Source of the DNA: Mesorhizobium sp. L-8-3
GTDB lineage: Bacteria; Pseudomonadota; Alphaproteobacteria; Rhizobiales; Rhizobiaceae
DNA: 64,000 bases
Assembly (NCBI RefSeq): GCF_016756615.1
Contig: NZ_AP023262.1
Location: forward strand, 1,548,501-1,612,500
Direction of reading: 5' to 3'
Positions 1 through 8,289 of the stretch are shown here, piece after piece. A model generated the notes under the pieces. The model was not told where the DNA came from. It searched no databases and saw nothing but the letters and a program-made list of their open reading frames with translations. Each line of letters begins with the position of its first letter. Position 1 is the first letter of the stretch. The translations under genes were made by a program, and so were the position numbers.

Positions 1-1017
1 GCCCTCGTTAAGGCAAAGGCCGAACCCGGCATATGGATGGAGCCCGTGCCGATCCCCGAGATCGGCCCGAACGACGTGCTGATCAAGGTGAAAAAGTCGG
101 CCATCTGCGGCACCGACGTGCATATCTACAACTGGGACCAATGGGCGCAGAAAACCGTGCCCGTGCCGATGGTGACCGGCCATGAATTCGTCGGCGAAGT
201 CGCCGATTTCGGCAAGGCGGTGACGGAATACCGCATCGGCCAGCGCGTCTCGGGCGAGGGGCACATCGTCTGCGGCCACTGCCGCAACTGCCGCGCGGGC
301 AGGGGCCATCTCTGCCGCAACACGCTTGGCGTCGGCGTAAACCGGCCGGGGGCTTTCGCCGAGTACCTCGCCATTCCGCAGCACAATGTCGTGCCGATCC
401 CCGACGATATTCCCGACGAGGTCGCGGCAATCTTCGATCCGCTCGGCAACGCCGTCCATACCGCGCTCTCCTTCGATCTTGTGGGCGAGGATGTGCTGGT
501 CACCGGCGCCGGGCCGATCGGAATCATGGGCGCGCTGGTGGCGCAGGCGGTCGGGGCCCGCAAGGTGGTGATCACCGACATCAACCCTTCCAGGCTCGAA
601 CTGGCGCGGAAGATGAAGATCCATCACGTCGTCGATGCCTCCAGGGAAAAGCTGCGAGAGGTGATGCGCGAGGAGGGCATGACCGAAGGTTTCGACGTCG
701 GTCTCGAAATGTCAGGCTCCGCCGCAGCATTCCGCGACATGATCGACACGATGAACAATGGCGGCAAGATCGCCATCCTCGGCATCGCGCCGACCGGCTT
801 CGAAATCGACTGGAACAAGGTCATTTTCAAGATGCTGACGCTGAAGGGCATCTACGGCCGCGAGATGTTCGAGACCTGGTACAAGATGATCGCGCTCGTA
901 CAGGGGCCGCTCGACGTCTCCGGGCTGATCACTCATCGCATCGGCATCGACGATTTTCAGACCGGCTTCGACGCGATGCGCAGCGGCAATTCCGGCAAGG
1001 TGGTGATGGATTGGTGA
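1..1017 (+). CDS. tdh: L-threonine 3-dehydrogenase, 5' end outside window
   Basis: Zinc-dependent medium-chain dehydrogenase that oxidises L-threonine to 2-amino-3-ketobutyrate with NAD+ in the cytosol. The frame is open from base 1, so the start codon lies upstream and 338 residues are visible against about 343 in the family. Visible marks are the catalytic-zinc segment [19 protein letters not shown], the structural-zinc cysteines in [16 protein letters not shown], and the nucleotide-binding stretch [12 protein letters not shown]. The segment is nearly full length and undamaged. No kbl partner is visible in the window; if present it would lie upstream. The family call is very safe. Confidence 0.95.
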   Translation, partial: ALVKAKAEPGIWMEPVPIPEIGPNDVLIKVKKSAICGTDVHIYNWDQWAQKTVPVPMVTGHEFVGEVADFGKAVTEYRIGQRVSGEGHIVCGHCRNCRAGRGHLCRNTLGVGVNRPGAFAEYLAIPQHNVVPIPDDIPDEVAAIFDPLGNAVHTALSFDLVGEDVLVTGAGPIGIMGALVAQAVGARKVVITDINPSRLELARKMKIHHVVDASREKLREVMREEGMTEGFDVGLEMSGSAAAFRDMIDTMNNGGKIAILGIAPTGFEIDWNKVIFKMLTLKGIYGREMFETWYKMIALVQGPLDVSGLITHRIGIDDFQTGFDAMRSGNSGKVVMDW

Positions 1018-1217
1018 ATGCAGCGCTTGGCCTCCTCTAGGGTTCGCCCCCGGTGGCAGGAACGCCCGGCCGCCGCGCGATTTTCGAATTCCGGGGGACG
1101 ATGACGTCGCTTTGTCATGAGGGGCACCGAATCCAGACTCGATCGCCATCTGGAGCGCCCGCCGCTGACAGCGCGCAGTCGTGTTGAGGCATTCTGCTAC
1201 GGACTGGGTAAGCAGGA

Positions 1218-1691
1218 ATGAAGACTCAAATAGTGGTAGTTGGCGGTGGGGCTGGAGGTCTCGAACTCGTGCGGCGGCTCGGAGCATGGCTCGGCCGTAA
1301 GGATTTCGACATTATTCTTGTGGAGCGGAACCACACCCATGTCTGGAAACCGCTCCTCCATGAGGTCGCGGCCGGTTCACTCGATGCAAATCTTGATGAA
1401 GTCGGCTATCGCAGCCACGGGCATCGTTGAGGCTACCGTTTCTTCTACGGGTCTTTGGAGGCCATCGATCGGAAGAACGCGCTCTTCGCGGGGCACGACG
1501 CCGGAGCCGAGAACTGGGCAACCATCGCCTCGCTCATCGAAACCTGCAAACTCAATGCCGTCGATCCGCTGGCCTATTTGACCGCGACGCTCACCGCCAT
1601 CGTCAACGGTCACAGGCAGAGTTGCATCGATGAGCTTTTGCCGTGGAATTATTTGGACGAACAAACGGCTGAAGTCTGCTGTTGGCCCTAA
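1218..1691 (+). pseudogene. NDH-2 5' fragment joined in frame to an IS66 transposase 3' fragment
   Basis: From 1218 the frame encodes the N-terminus of a type II NADH dehydrogenase, with the FAD motif [17 protein letters not shown] and then [25 protein letters not shown] at 1428-1430 interrupts it, probably from a tryptophan codon, and the same frame continues as GYRFFYGSLEAIDRKN. Directly after this the frame becomes the C-terminus of an IS66 transposase (NWATIASLIETCKLNAVDP, ending DELLPWNYLDEQ) and stops at 1691. The join falls at about 1475-1490, where both families can carry an RKN-like peptide. It is a deletion scar with no expected activity. Confidence 0.8.
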
Positions 1692-2019
1692 GCAGCCGTC
1701 ACGCAACGCTTCACCTCGTAGGCCGAACCGCTCCCCGGTTCAGAATCTGATTTCGCCATGCGCTTGGTGTGACGCCGAGAAGCGATGCTAATACGCGCGC
1801 GAATGTTGGGAGCTTGTGAAACTGCATGGTACGATAGCGGACACCTGTTTAATGCGACGGCTTGCCACAGACGCCCTGTTCTCCCCGACTTAGGAAAAGC
1901 CGGCATGCGGCGCGATACCATGCTCACCTGGAGGGGCTAATCACGCGCGTCGGGCACCTTCGAAGGAGAGCAGTCCCAGCAATGGGCTGAGACTGCGGCA
2001 CAGTTCATTCGATCCGACT
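1692..2019. other. Intergenic stretch after IS66 remnant
   Basis: No convincing gene. It probably includes the non-coding 3' end of the IS66 remnant, but I could not define a terminal inverted repeat. A 79-codon minus-strand frame here has no recognisable family and unconvincing composition. Confidence 0.4.
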
Positions 2020-2907
2020 TCACTTCGTCAGAAAAGAAGCTATGAGGGCAGCAGCTTTCTCGGGCGTTTCCCAAAACATATTATGGCCCGCCCCTTTGAA
2101 CGCTTCAAACCTTGCTTGTGGAAATGCTGCTTTGAGCTTTTCTTGATGAGAAGAGTCAAACAACTGATCCTGATCGCCCCAGAGAATCATCATAGGAGCT
2201 TTGATCAACGATGCTGTTTTTGACAGGTCGCCTGTGGTTGTACCCCAAAGAACACCTTTCCAGACTTGTATCGGAACAGCGGCACTCTCCTCGCGCTCTG
2301 GCTTTATGAACGCGTCATCGACCGGATTGGGGTTCCAGTACCAGTCCATCATGAACTTTCCATTTGGATCGATGGGGGGCTGGAGCGGAGTAATATTGTC
2401 CCATAGCCAGCTGCCAGGTCCGCCGCCAGTGTTGACGGTCGAGGAAATCAGCACGACCTTTTCTATCTTTTCCGGATGTTGCGCCGCCAACATTTGTGCC
2501 GTCAGCGAACCCAGCGAATGCCCAACGACGCTGATGCGATCGATTTTCATCGCTTCCAAGAATAGGAACGTGTCGTTGGCGAAATCGGCATAGGTGTAAC
2601 AGCAGTCAGGAGCGCTGGACTTCCCGTGGCCACGAAGATCGATTGCATAGATGTGGAAATTCTTCAAATAAGGTGCGATTAGCGACCAACTGCGTGAGTT
2701 GTCCGTGTAGCCATGAATGAGCAGAAGAGGCTGGCCATCGGTGTTGCCCATTTCAGAGTACGCCAGAGTGACGCCATTTGACAGGCTTACCGTCTTTTTT
2801 GCTGCTGCCCAGTCAGTCTGGGAAGGCACCGGAACTTCCGCTGTGTGCCCATATCCCGCGCTCAGCGCCAAGCCGATGGCTGCGAGAAGCATGATACCCA
2901 GTTTCAT
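2020..2907 (-). CDS. Exported alpha/beta hydrolase
   Basis: A 295-residue alpha/beta-fold hydrolase with an N-terminal signal peptide (MKLGIMLLAAIGLALSAGYG, cleavage likely after GHTA), so it probably acts in the periplasm. The oxyanion segment LLIHGYTDN is followed by the nucleophile elbow VVGHSLGS (Ser near residue 133). A late Asp lies in LWGDQDQLF and the catalytic His in GAGHNMFWE. These complete a normal Ser-Asp-His triad. The substrate cannot be read from sequence. It diverges from a TetR gene across 99 bp holding two palindromes, which makes it the likely target of that regulator. Its base composition is slightly lower in GC than that of its neighbours. Confidence 0.85.
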   Translation of the reverse strand: MKLGIMLLAAIGLALSAGYGHTAEVPVPSQTDWAAAKKTVSLSNGVTLAYSEMGNTDGQPLLLIHGYTDNSRSWSLIAPYLKNFHIYAIDLRGHGKSSAPDCCYTYADFANDTFLFLEAMKIDRISVVGHSLGSLTAQMLAAQHPEKIEKVVLISSTVNTGGGPGSWLWDNITPLQPPIDPNGKFMMDWYWNPNPVDDAFIKPEREESAAVPIQVWKGVLWGTTTGDLSKTASLIKAPMMILWGDQDQLFDSSHQEKLKAAFPQARFEAFKGAGHNMFWETPEKAAALIASFLTK

Positions 2908-2939
2908 ATTTCCCCCTCCGTTTTCCCGGCGACCAAAAG

Positions 2940-2968
2940 ATTGACCGCGCAGTCAATAGTTGAACTAT
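2940..2968. promoter_or_regulatory. Two overlapping palindromes between hydrolase and TetR genes
   Basis: ATTGAC-CGCGCA-GTCAAT (2940-2957) is a 6+6 inverted repeat. ATAGTTGAACTAT (2956-2968) is a second perfect palindrome overlapping it by two bases. They lie in the 99-bp divergent promoter. The size and position suit TetR/BetI-type operators. Binding is inferred. Confidence 0.6.
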
Positions 2969-3006
2969 CGGTCTCCTTTGTCAATAATCATCTATGGGGG
3001 TGATAC

Positions 3007-3612
3007 ATGGCACTTACAAAAATCAGCGAGATAAGACGTCGGGAGTTGCGTCGCGCAGCCGTTGAAGTCATGCGGCGCGAGGGGGCCGCGGGGACTACAT
3101 TGGAAAAGGTCGCCCAGGAAGCGGGTGCATCCAAGGGCATCCTTCTTCACTATTTCCGAAACAAGCAGGAGCTTTTCGAAGAAGCGATGCGCGAGGCAAA
3201 TGCCGGCCTGCGTGATGACGTCGTCAGCCGTCTCAAGAGAGCACGCTCACCGATCGAGCGCATTTGGGCAATCGTGGAGGCAAACCTCGGCGAGCACGTT
3301 TTCAAGTCGCCGAACGGCCATGCATGGCTTTCGCTGTGTGCGGAGGTTCCGCGCGAGCCGCAGTTGGCGCGCCTGCAAAGCATTTTCCATTCGCGAATGC
3401 ACTCGAATCTAATGTCCGGTTTCCGCTCTTTGGTTTCCCCCTCCGACGCGGAGAGCTTATCATTGTCAATGTCGGCATTGATCGACGGACTGTGGGTTCG
3501 CCTCGGAATTGGTGATCAGAGCTTGACGTCGAAGATCGCCCTGTCGCTAGCTCGCGACATGCTGGCCAATGCGTTGCCGAATATCGTCATACCAGGCGCG
3601 GTCGAGTATTGA
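3007..3612 (+). CDS. TetR/AcrR-family repressor, BetI-like
   Basis: A 201-residue regulator. The N-terminal helix-turn-helix (about residues 10-55) contains TTLEKVAQEAGASKGILLHYF. The C-terminal domain follows BetI (WLSLCAEVPREPQLARLQ, then SALIDGLWVRLG). BetI itself represses choline-to-betaine genes, but none are adjacent. The divergent neighbour is the exported hydrolase, so local control of that gene is more likely than betaine regulation. The ATG follows TATGGGGGTGATAC, whose G-rich stretch could serve as ribosome-binding site. The TetR call is firm; the BetI subgroup is inferred from the C-terminal pattern. Confidence 0.88.
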   Translation: MALTKISEIRRRELRRAAVEVMRREGAAGTTLEKVAQEAGASKGILLHYFRNKQELFEEAMREANAGLRDDVVSRLKRARSPIERIWAIVEANLGEHVFKSPNGHAWLSLCAEVPREPQLARLQSIFHSRMHSNLMSGFRSLVSPSDAESLSLSMSALIDGLWVRLGIGDQSLTSKIALSLARDMLANALPNIVIPGAVEY

Positions 3613-3977
3613 GGCTGCAGGTAGCCGCGACGAGGGTCGCCTATTGGCGCATTCTTGCCATCAATGTCGTAGTGGCATTTTTCGGAATGCCCAATCGAGC
3701 TTGGTCAATGTGCGAGGAAAACATCGCTTACGATCTACATGTCCCTGTACCGCATGCACTTGATGGCCATCCACGGCTGGGCCAAGGGACTTGCGCTCAT
3801 CCTGGTCGGTCACGTCAACCGTGTCGTCCGTCCGCGCCTCAAGCTGCATTGACATTGCTTAGGCGCGGACGCGCTACGGCACGGGATCGAAGGGTGCCGC
3901 TTCGGTCTGCATTTCAACTCGCCTGAGCGACGCCCCGCGTGGTATTGCATTCCGCCATCGTGTGACTTTGGGACGTT
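3613..3977. other. Intergenic, no clear gene
   Basis: 365 bp between a plus-strand TetR gene and a minus-strand aldolase gene that converge here. Only short frames occur, such as 37 codons from 3740. None is recognisable, and no clear terminator hairpin with a T tract was found. Confidence 0.4.
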
Positions 3978-5012
3978 TCATCTCCGACTCTCAGCGACCT
4001 CGCGCACCGCTGCGATTGCCTCGTCAACGGCGACACGATCGACATCGAGATGGGTGACCCAGCGCATGCGTCCACCCGGCCAGAAACTGGCCGCTATGCC
4101 GCGATCAGGCAATGCTTCGGATAGCCGGGTCGCCAGATCGGGCGCGAGATCCACAAACACCATGTTGGACTGCGGCGGTGTCACCGTCAGTCCCTTGGTT
4201 CCCGAAAATCCATCCGCGAGTGCCCTGGCGTTGGCGTGATCCTCGGCCAGACGTTCGACATGATGGTCGAGCGCATGCAGGCCCGCCGCTGCAACTATTC
4301 CTGCCTGCCGCATGCCCCCGCCGAGCATCTTGCGCCAACGGCGCGCTCGGGCGATCAGCGCGGCCTTCCCGACCAGCACCGAGCCAAGCGGCGCTCCCAG
4401 CCCCTTCGAGAGGCATACCGACACGCTGTCGAAGCCCTTTGCCAAACGGCCGACATCGACGCCAAGTCCCACAGCCGCGTTGAACACCCGCGCGCCGTCA
4501 AGGTGGGTGGCGAGACCCCGATCCCGCGCGAAGCCGACCACCTCGTCCTGATACTCCGGCCGAAGTATCCGCCCGACAAACGTATTCTCGATCGTCACCA
4601 GTCGTGTGACAGCAAAATGGGGGTCGTCGGCCTTAACCGCCGCGTGAAGATCCCCGATGCGGATCGTACCATCGGCACGGACCGGCAACGGTTGTGGCTG
4701 AACCGAACCGAGTACGGCGGCGCCCCCCGCTTCCCACAGATAGGTGTGAGCTTCGTTTCCGCAGAGGTACTCCTCGCCGCGCTGGCAATGGCACATGATC
4801 GCCGCGAGATTGGCCATGGTCCCGGTCGGCAGCAGCAGGCCTGCTTCCTTGCCGAACATGGCGGCAAGGCGCGTCTCCAGCGCTTTCACTGTGAAATCAT
4901 CGCCCAAGACATCGTCACCCACCTCGGCGGCTGCCATCGCCGCGCGCATCTGGGGGGTAGGTCGGGTGACAGTATCGGACCGGAAGTCGAGACGGATGGT
5001 TTTGGATCGCAT
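3978..5012 (-). CDS. ltaE: Low-specificity L-threonine aldolase
   Basis: A PLP fold-type I enzyme that cleaves L-threonine and related beta-hydroxy amino acids to glycine and an aldehyde. The 344 residues match family length. The start is MRSKTIRLDFRSDTVTRPT, with the conserved LDFRSDTVT. Other marks are LLPTGTMANL, HLDGARVFNA with the PLP-contacting Asp, and the PLP lysine in SVCLSKGLGAPLGS. It lies 73 bp downstream of the TIM-barrel/cupin gene on the same strand and may be the last gene of the acid-sugar operon. That placement suggests a hydroxylated four-carbon substrate, though this is inference. Confidence 0.92.
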   Translation of the reverse strand: MRSKTIRLDFRSDTVTRPTPQMRAAMAAAEVGDDVLGDDFTVKALETRLAAMFGKEAGLLLPTGTMANLAAIMCHCQRGEEYLCGNEAHTYLWEAGGAAVLGSVQPQPLPVRADGTIRIGDLHAAVKADDPHFAVTRLVTIENTFVGRILRPEYQDEVVGFARDRGLATHLDGARVFNAAVGLGVDVGRLAKGFDSVSVCLSKGLGAPLGSVLVGKAALIARARRWRKMLGGGMRQAGIVAAAGLHALDHHVERLAEDHANARALADGFSGTKGLTVTPPQSNMVFVDLAPDLATRLSEALPDRGIAASFWPGGRMRWVTHLDVDRVAVDEAIAAVREVAESRR

Positions 5013-5085
5013 GGCCCGAGGTCCTATGGAGGTAGTATTGGGTGCCGCCTTGTGACGGCGTAGTTCACTGACTTTGCGCTGTGCT

Positions 5086-6141
5086 TCAGCCGCGGCCGAG
5101 TTCGGTCACCGTTCGCTCGTTCCTTGTCGTGCCGGTATTGAGCGTAGTACTCGGTTCGAGCATCACGACCTCGCACGTATCGTCCAAAGCCACCGGGCAA
5201 TGCTCGACGCCATGCGGGACCACGATGAACTCCCCTTCCTCGATAATCTCGTCCCGATCGCGGAACTTCATCAGCAAGCGACCCTTGTGCACGAGGAACA
5301 GTTCATCCTCGCTCTTATGGAAGTGCCAGACGAACTCGCCGGAGAACTTCGCCAGCTTTATCTGCATGTCGTTGATCTGACCGGCGATCCTCGGGGACCA
5401 CGTGTCATTGAAGCGTCCAAACGCGCTGGTCAGGTTCTTCTTCTGGAAAGGCGAGATGTGCCGGTTGAGCGTGGCGACGTCGCGCAGGATCGCAGCGAGC
5501 TGGCTCGACACATCCTTTTCCGGCGCCGGGTATTTGCCGTCCAGCGCGGCGGTACCGATCGTGAAGCCGGCGGCGCCGGCGTCCTTGACCACTGCGATCC
5601 GCTCGGGCGTGTCGATCGAGCCGGCGACGTAGACCGGTTTGGACACGGCCGCGCAGACCTGCCTGATGAGGGTCGGGACGTCTTCCCTGGAGCGATAGGC
5701 AAGCAGGTCGAGACCATGCACCCCGTCGCGCGCGGTCAGCGCCTTGGCGCTCTCGACAATCTCCCCGATCGTGCCTTCGAGCACGCTCGGGTGACCGCTG
5801 ATGCGCCCGGGGAAGGGGAAGTATTGCAGGCTGCTGCCGGTAACGATCGGCAGAACGTCGTCAACGCGCGTACCGCCCAGCAGGATGTCGACGCCGATCT
5901 CGACCGCGGCCTTTGCGGAGACGATCTCGCTCTCCCGGTCGAGCGAGACGACTTCGAGATAGGAGGTTGCGCCGCCGGCCTTGATGGCTTGATTGAGCGA
6001 CTTCAGCTGGTCGATCGGCAAGCCGATGTCCTTGAAGCCGATATGGCGTACGCCGAGCCTCAAGGCGGTCTGAAGTTGTTTCGACGCGTCCTCGACCGTG
6101 CGGTCGTTGCGCGTGAGCATGAAGATGAAGCGGAGGCCCAT
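5086..6141 (-). CDS. TIM-barrel protein fused to a C-terminal cupin
   Basis: A 351-residue two-domain protein. Residues 1 to about 225 look like a beta/alpha barrel whose last strands resemble phosphate-binding loops (VYVAGSIDTPERIAVV, then GAAGFTIGTAALDG). Residues 236-345 are a cupin with probable metal ligands His273, His275, Glu280 and His314 (WHFHKSEDELF, GVEHCP). Its ATG overlaps the pdxA2 stop by one base (TGATG), so the genes are translationally coupled. I do not recognise the barrel subfamily. Its neighbours suggest a phosphorylated acid-sugar intermediate, for example an isomerase or decarboxylase step. The fusion looks genuine because the linker is continuous and there is no internal ribosome site. 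Confidence 0.75.
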   Translation of the reverse strand: MGLRFIFMLTRNDRTVEDASKQLQTALRLGVRHIGFKDIGLPIDQLKSLNQAIKAGGATSYLEVVSLDRESEIVSAKAAVEIGVDILLGGTRVDDVLPIVTGSSLQYFPFPGRISGHPSVLEGTIGEIVESAKALTARDGVHGLDLLAYRSREDVPTLIRQVCAAVSKPVYVAGSIDTPERIAVVKDAGAAGFTIGTAALDGKYPAPEKDVSSQLAAILRDVATLNRHISPFQKKNLTSAFGRFNDTWSPRIAGQINDMQIKLAKFSGEFVWHFHKSEDELFLVHKGRLLMKFRDRDEIIEEGEFIVVPHGVEHCPVALDDTCEVVMLEPSTTLNTGTTRNERTVTELGRG

Positions 6142-7151
6142 CAGACTACCCTTTCACGTTCTTGGGACTTGGTTTGCGCAGCAACGAGCCGCCGGGCGTA
6201 AGCGATTGCGGTCTCCAGACTGGTGGAATCGGCAACGCCCTGACCCGCGATATCGAACGCCGTGCCATGGTCGGGGCTTGTGCGGACGAACGGTAGGCCA
6301 AGGGTGATGTTCACGCCCTTTTCGAGCCCGAGATATTTCACAGGGATCAGGCCCTGGTCGTGATATTGGGCCACTACGACATCGAAGCGACCCTTGCGGG
6401 CCTGCATGTAGACGGTGTCGCCGGGCCAAGGACCGCTGGCATCGATGCCCTCGGCGCGCGCCGCCTCGATCGCAGGCCGGATAATCCGGATTTCTTCGTC
6501 ACCAAATAGACCGCCTTCACCGGCATGGGGATTGAGCCCCGCGACCGCGATGCGCGGAGCCGCGATGCCGAGGGCCTTGCCGCCGTCATGCGCCAGCCGG
6601 ATCGCCGCCATCTGGGCGTCGAAATCCGCCTCGTCGATCGCGTTGCGCAGCGACGTGTGGATGGTAACGAGAACCGTGCGGATGTCGTCATTGGCCAGCA
6701 TCATCGCAACGCGCTTCGCGCCGCCATAGTCGGCCAGAATCTCGGTATGTCCGGGATAGCGGATGCCCGCGCATCCCATCGCTTCCTTGTTGATCGGCGC
6801 GGTTACGATGCCGCTGACGGTGCCGGCCTTAGCCGCGGAGATCGCGGCTATGATTGCGTCGAAGGAAGCCTGGCCGGAAATGGCGTTAACGACCCCAAGC
6901 GGCGGCAACTCCAGGATTTGGGTCGTTTCGACAACCTCGAGGGACCGAGGCTCGAAGCGTGCTTCCTCGGGTCCGGTGACCTGCCCAACCGTTAGGTCAA
7001 GGCCAAGACGACGGACGATGTCCTCCATCACGACGCGGCTGCCGAACACGACGGCCCGCTGGTTTCCCCGGGCCAATGCGTTGGCCACGATCTCCGGACC
7101 GATGCCGGAGGCGTCGCCCATCGTTATGGCAAGAGGAGCAGATTGGGTCAT
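6141..7151 (-). CDS. pdxA2: PdxA2-type 4-phospho-acid-sugar dehydrogenase
   Basis: A 336-residue PdxA-fold NAD-dependent dehydrogenase. It starts APLAITMGDASGIGPEIVA, with the family's MGDxxGIGPE. Further marks are VTAPINKEAM, YPGHTEILADY, NPHAGEGGLFGDEE, and VAQYHDQGLIPVKYL with the metal-binding HDQ. PdxA proper makes vitamin B6. PdxA2 paralogues next to DUF1537 kinases oxidise 4-phosphothreonate or 4-phosphoerythronate. The gene overlaps the kinase by ATGA (7148-7151) and the cupin fusion by one base. A catabolic role is therefore preferred over B6 synthesis. Confidence 0.88.
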   Translation of the reverse strand: MTQSAPLAITMGDASGIGPEIVANALARGNQRAVVFGSRVVMEDIVRRLGLDLTVGQVTGPEEARFEPRSLEVVETTQILELPPLGVVNAISGQASFDAIIAAISAAKAGTVSGIVTAPINKEAMGCAGIRYPGHTEILADYGGAKRVAMMLANDDIRTVLVTIHTSLRNAIDEADFDAQMAAIRLAHDGGKALGIAAPRIAVAGLNPHAGEGGLFGDEEIRIIRPAIEAARAEGIDASGPWPGDTVYMQARKGRFDVVVAQYHDQGLIPVKYLGLEKGVNITLGLPFVRTSPDHGTAFDIAGQGVADSTSLETAIAYARRLVAAQTKSQERERVV

Positions 7152-8215
7152 GGCAAGGCCTGTGCTGGTGTCGCGGCGTTCTGGCGGAGCTCGGCGATTG
7201 CGCGCCGCAGCGTGTCGCCGTCACCGAAGCCGCCCGCCTTCATGCCGATAAGAAGCTCGCGCCCGTCCCCAAGGAAAGCGCGGCCCAGCGGAAAGCCTGG
7301 CTCGAACTCCCGCAGGATCTCGAAGGCGCGGATCTCCAGGAGGTCGAGAACGGCTTCCACGGTATCTCCGCCTGTGGCAATCACGACATCAAACGGCTGG
7401 CGGCGCAGTCGTTCGGCCGCGTCCCGGGCGATACCCTGCAGGACGGATAAGGGCTCATCCAGGCGCCGGGCCGGAGCCCGAAGCACGGTGACCCGAGCCT
7501 GCGTGGCAACCTGATTGGCCTGGCGGTGGCTGAGCGAGTTGGCGCTGCCGATCACGACGAGAATGTCACCAGCGGCGGACGCGACCGGATTGGATGCTGC
7601 CGCGGCCGGCGCGAAGCGTTTCGCCAGCGCCATCGCCATGCCGGGAGAACCTGCCCAGAGGATCGATTCCGCTTCAGGGAGAGCGGCGATCTCTCTGTCG
7701 AGATCGCACTGTGTGGTCGCATTGATGATGACGACGTTGTCGATGCAGGCAGGAATAAGCTCAACCAGACGCGAGTAACGCGCCGGATGAACGGGGTCGC
7801 GACCATAGCCGGTTTCCGCGACCGGCACGCCGTCCACCAGCTGAACACCGCTGACGGTGGTGCGCCCCGCGGTGGGGAACGCGGGAGCAAAGACAAGCGT
7901 CTTGCGACCGCTCGCCCTGAACGCCGCTTCCAGTTCCGCCGTTATATGTCCGCGCAGCGTGGAGTCCACGGTCTTGTACAGGATTTGGCGGGAGGCGAGC
8001 CGTGCGGCAAGGCCCGCGGAGAGTTCCGCCGCTGCCGAGGCGTCGACGGACCGCGACCCGCTGTCGACGGCGACGATCGTCCCTTCCACCGCCGGTAAGC
8101 GGCCCCTGCCTACCACTGCTCGTAGGCCACGCTCGACAAACGGGCCGGCGCCATCCGCGGCGCTGGTCAGGTCGTCGGCGAGGATGCCGATCGTAGGCTG
8201 GCTATTGGTTCGCAT
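7148..8215 (-). CDS. Four-carbon acid-sugar kinase, DUF1537 family
   Basis: A 355-residue DUF1537 (OtnK/DtnK-like) kinase that would phosphorylate a four-carbon acid sugar such as threonate or erythronate with ATP. The N-terminal substrate domain begins IGILADDLTSAADGAGPF and includes YKTVDSTLRGH. The C-terminal nucleotide domain has VIATGGDTVEAVL and the hallmark GMKAGGFGDGDTL. It is the first gene of the minus-strand operon, with a LysR gene divergent 74 bp away. The sugar stereochemistry cannot be read from sequence. The threonate/erythronate assignment rests on established DUF1537-PdxA2 pathways. Confidence 0.9.
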   Translation of the reverse strand: MRTNSQPTIGILADDLTSAADGAGPFVERGLRAVVGRGRLPAVEGTIVAVDSGSRSVDASAAAELSAGLAARLASRQILYKTVDSTLRGHITAELEAAFRASGRKTLVFAPAFPTAGRTTVSGVQLVDGVPVAETGYGRDPVHPARYSRLVELIPACIDNVVIINATTQCDLDREIAALPEAESILWAGSPGMAMALAKRFAPAAAASNPVASAAGDILVVIGSANSLSHRQANQVATQARVTVLRAPARRLDEPLSVLQGIARDAAERLRRQPFDVVIATGGDTVEAVLDLLEIRAFEILREFEPGFPLGRAFLGDGRELLIGMKAGGFGDGDTLRRAIAELRQNAATPAQALP

Positions 8216-8289
8216 GGAACAATTATGCAGACGCGGCGCCTCTTAAAAAGCGATAGTTTCTACACGGAAGCGGTGATAAAAATTCACCG

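Noticed and set aside
5074-6201. A 375-codon plus-strand frame opposite the TIM-barrel/cupin gene
   Set aside because: The minus-strand gene is coupled to pdxA2 and has cupin metal ligands. The plus frame is a shadow.
6141-7151. Calling this gene vitamin B6 pdxA
   Set aside because: Four-base overlap with a DUF1537 kinase and linkage to a catabolic operon indicate the PdxA2 type.
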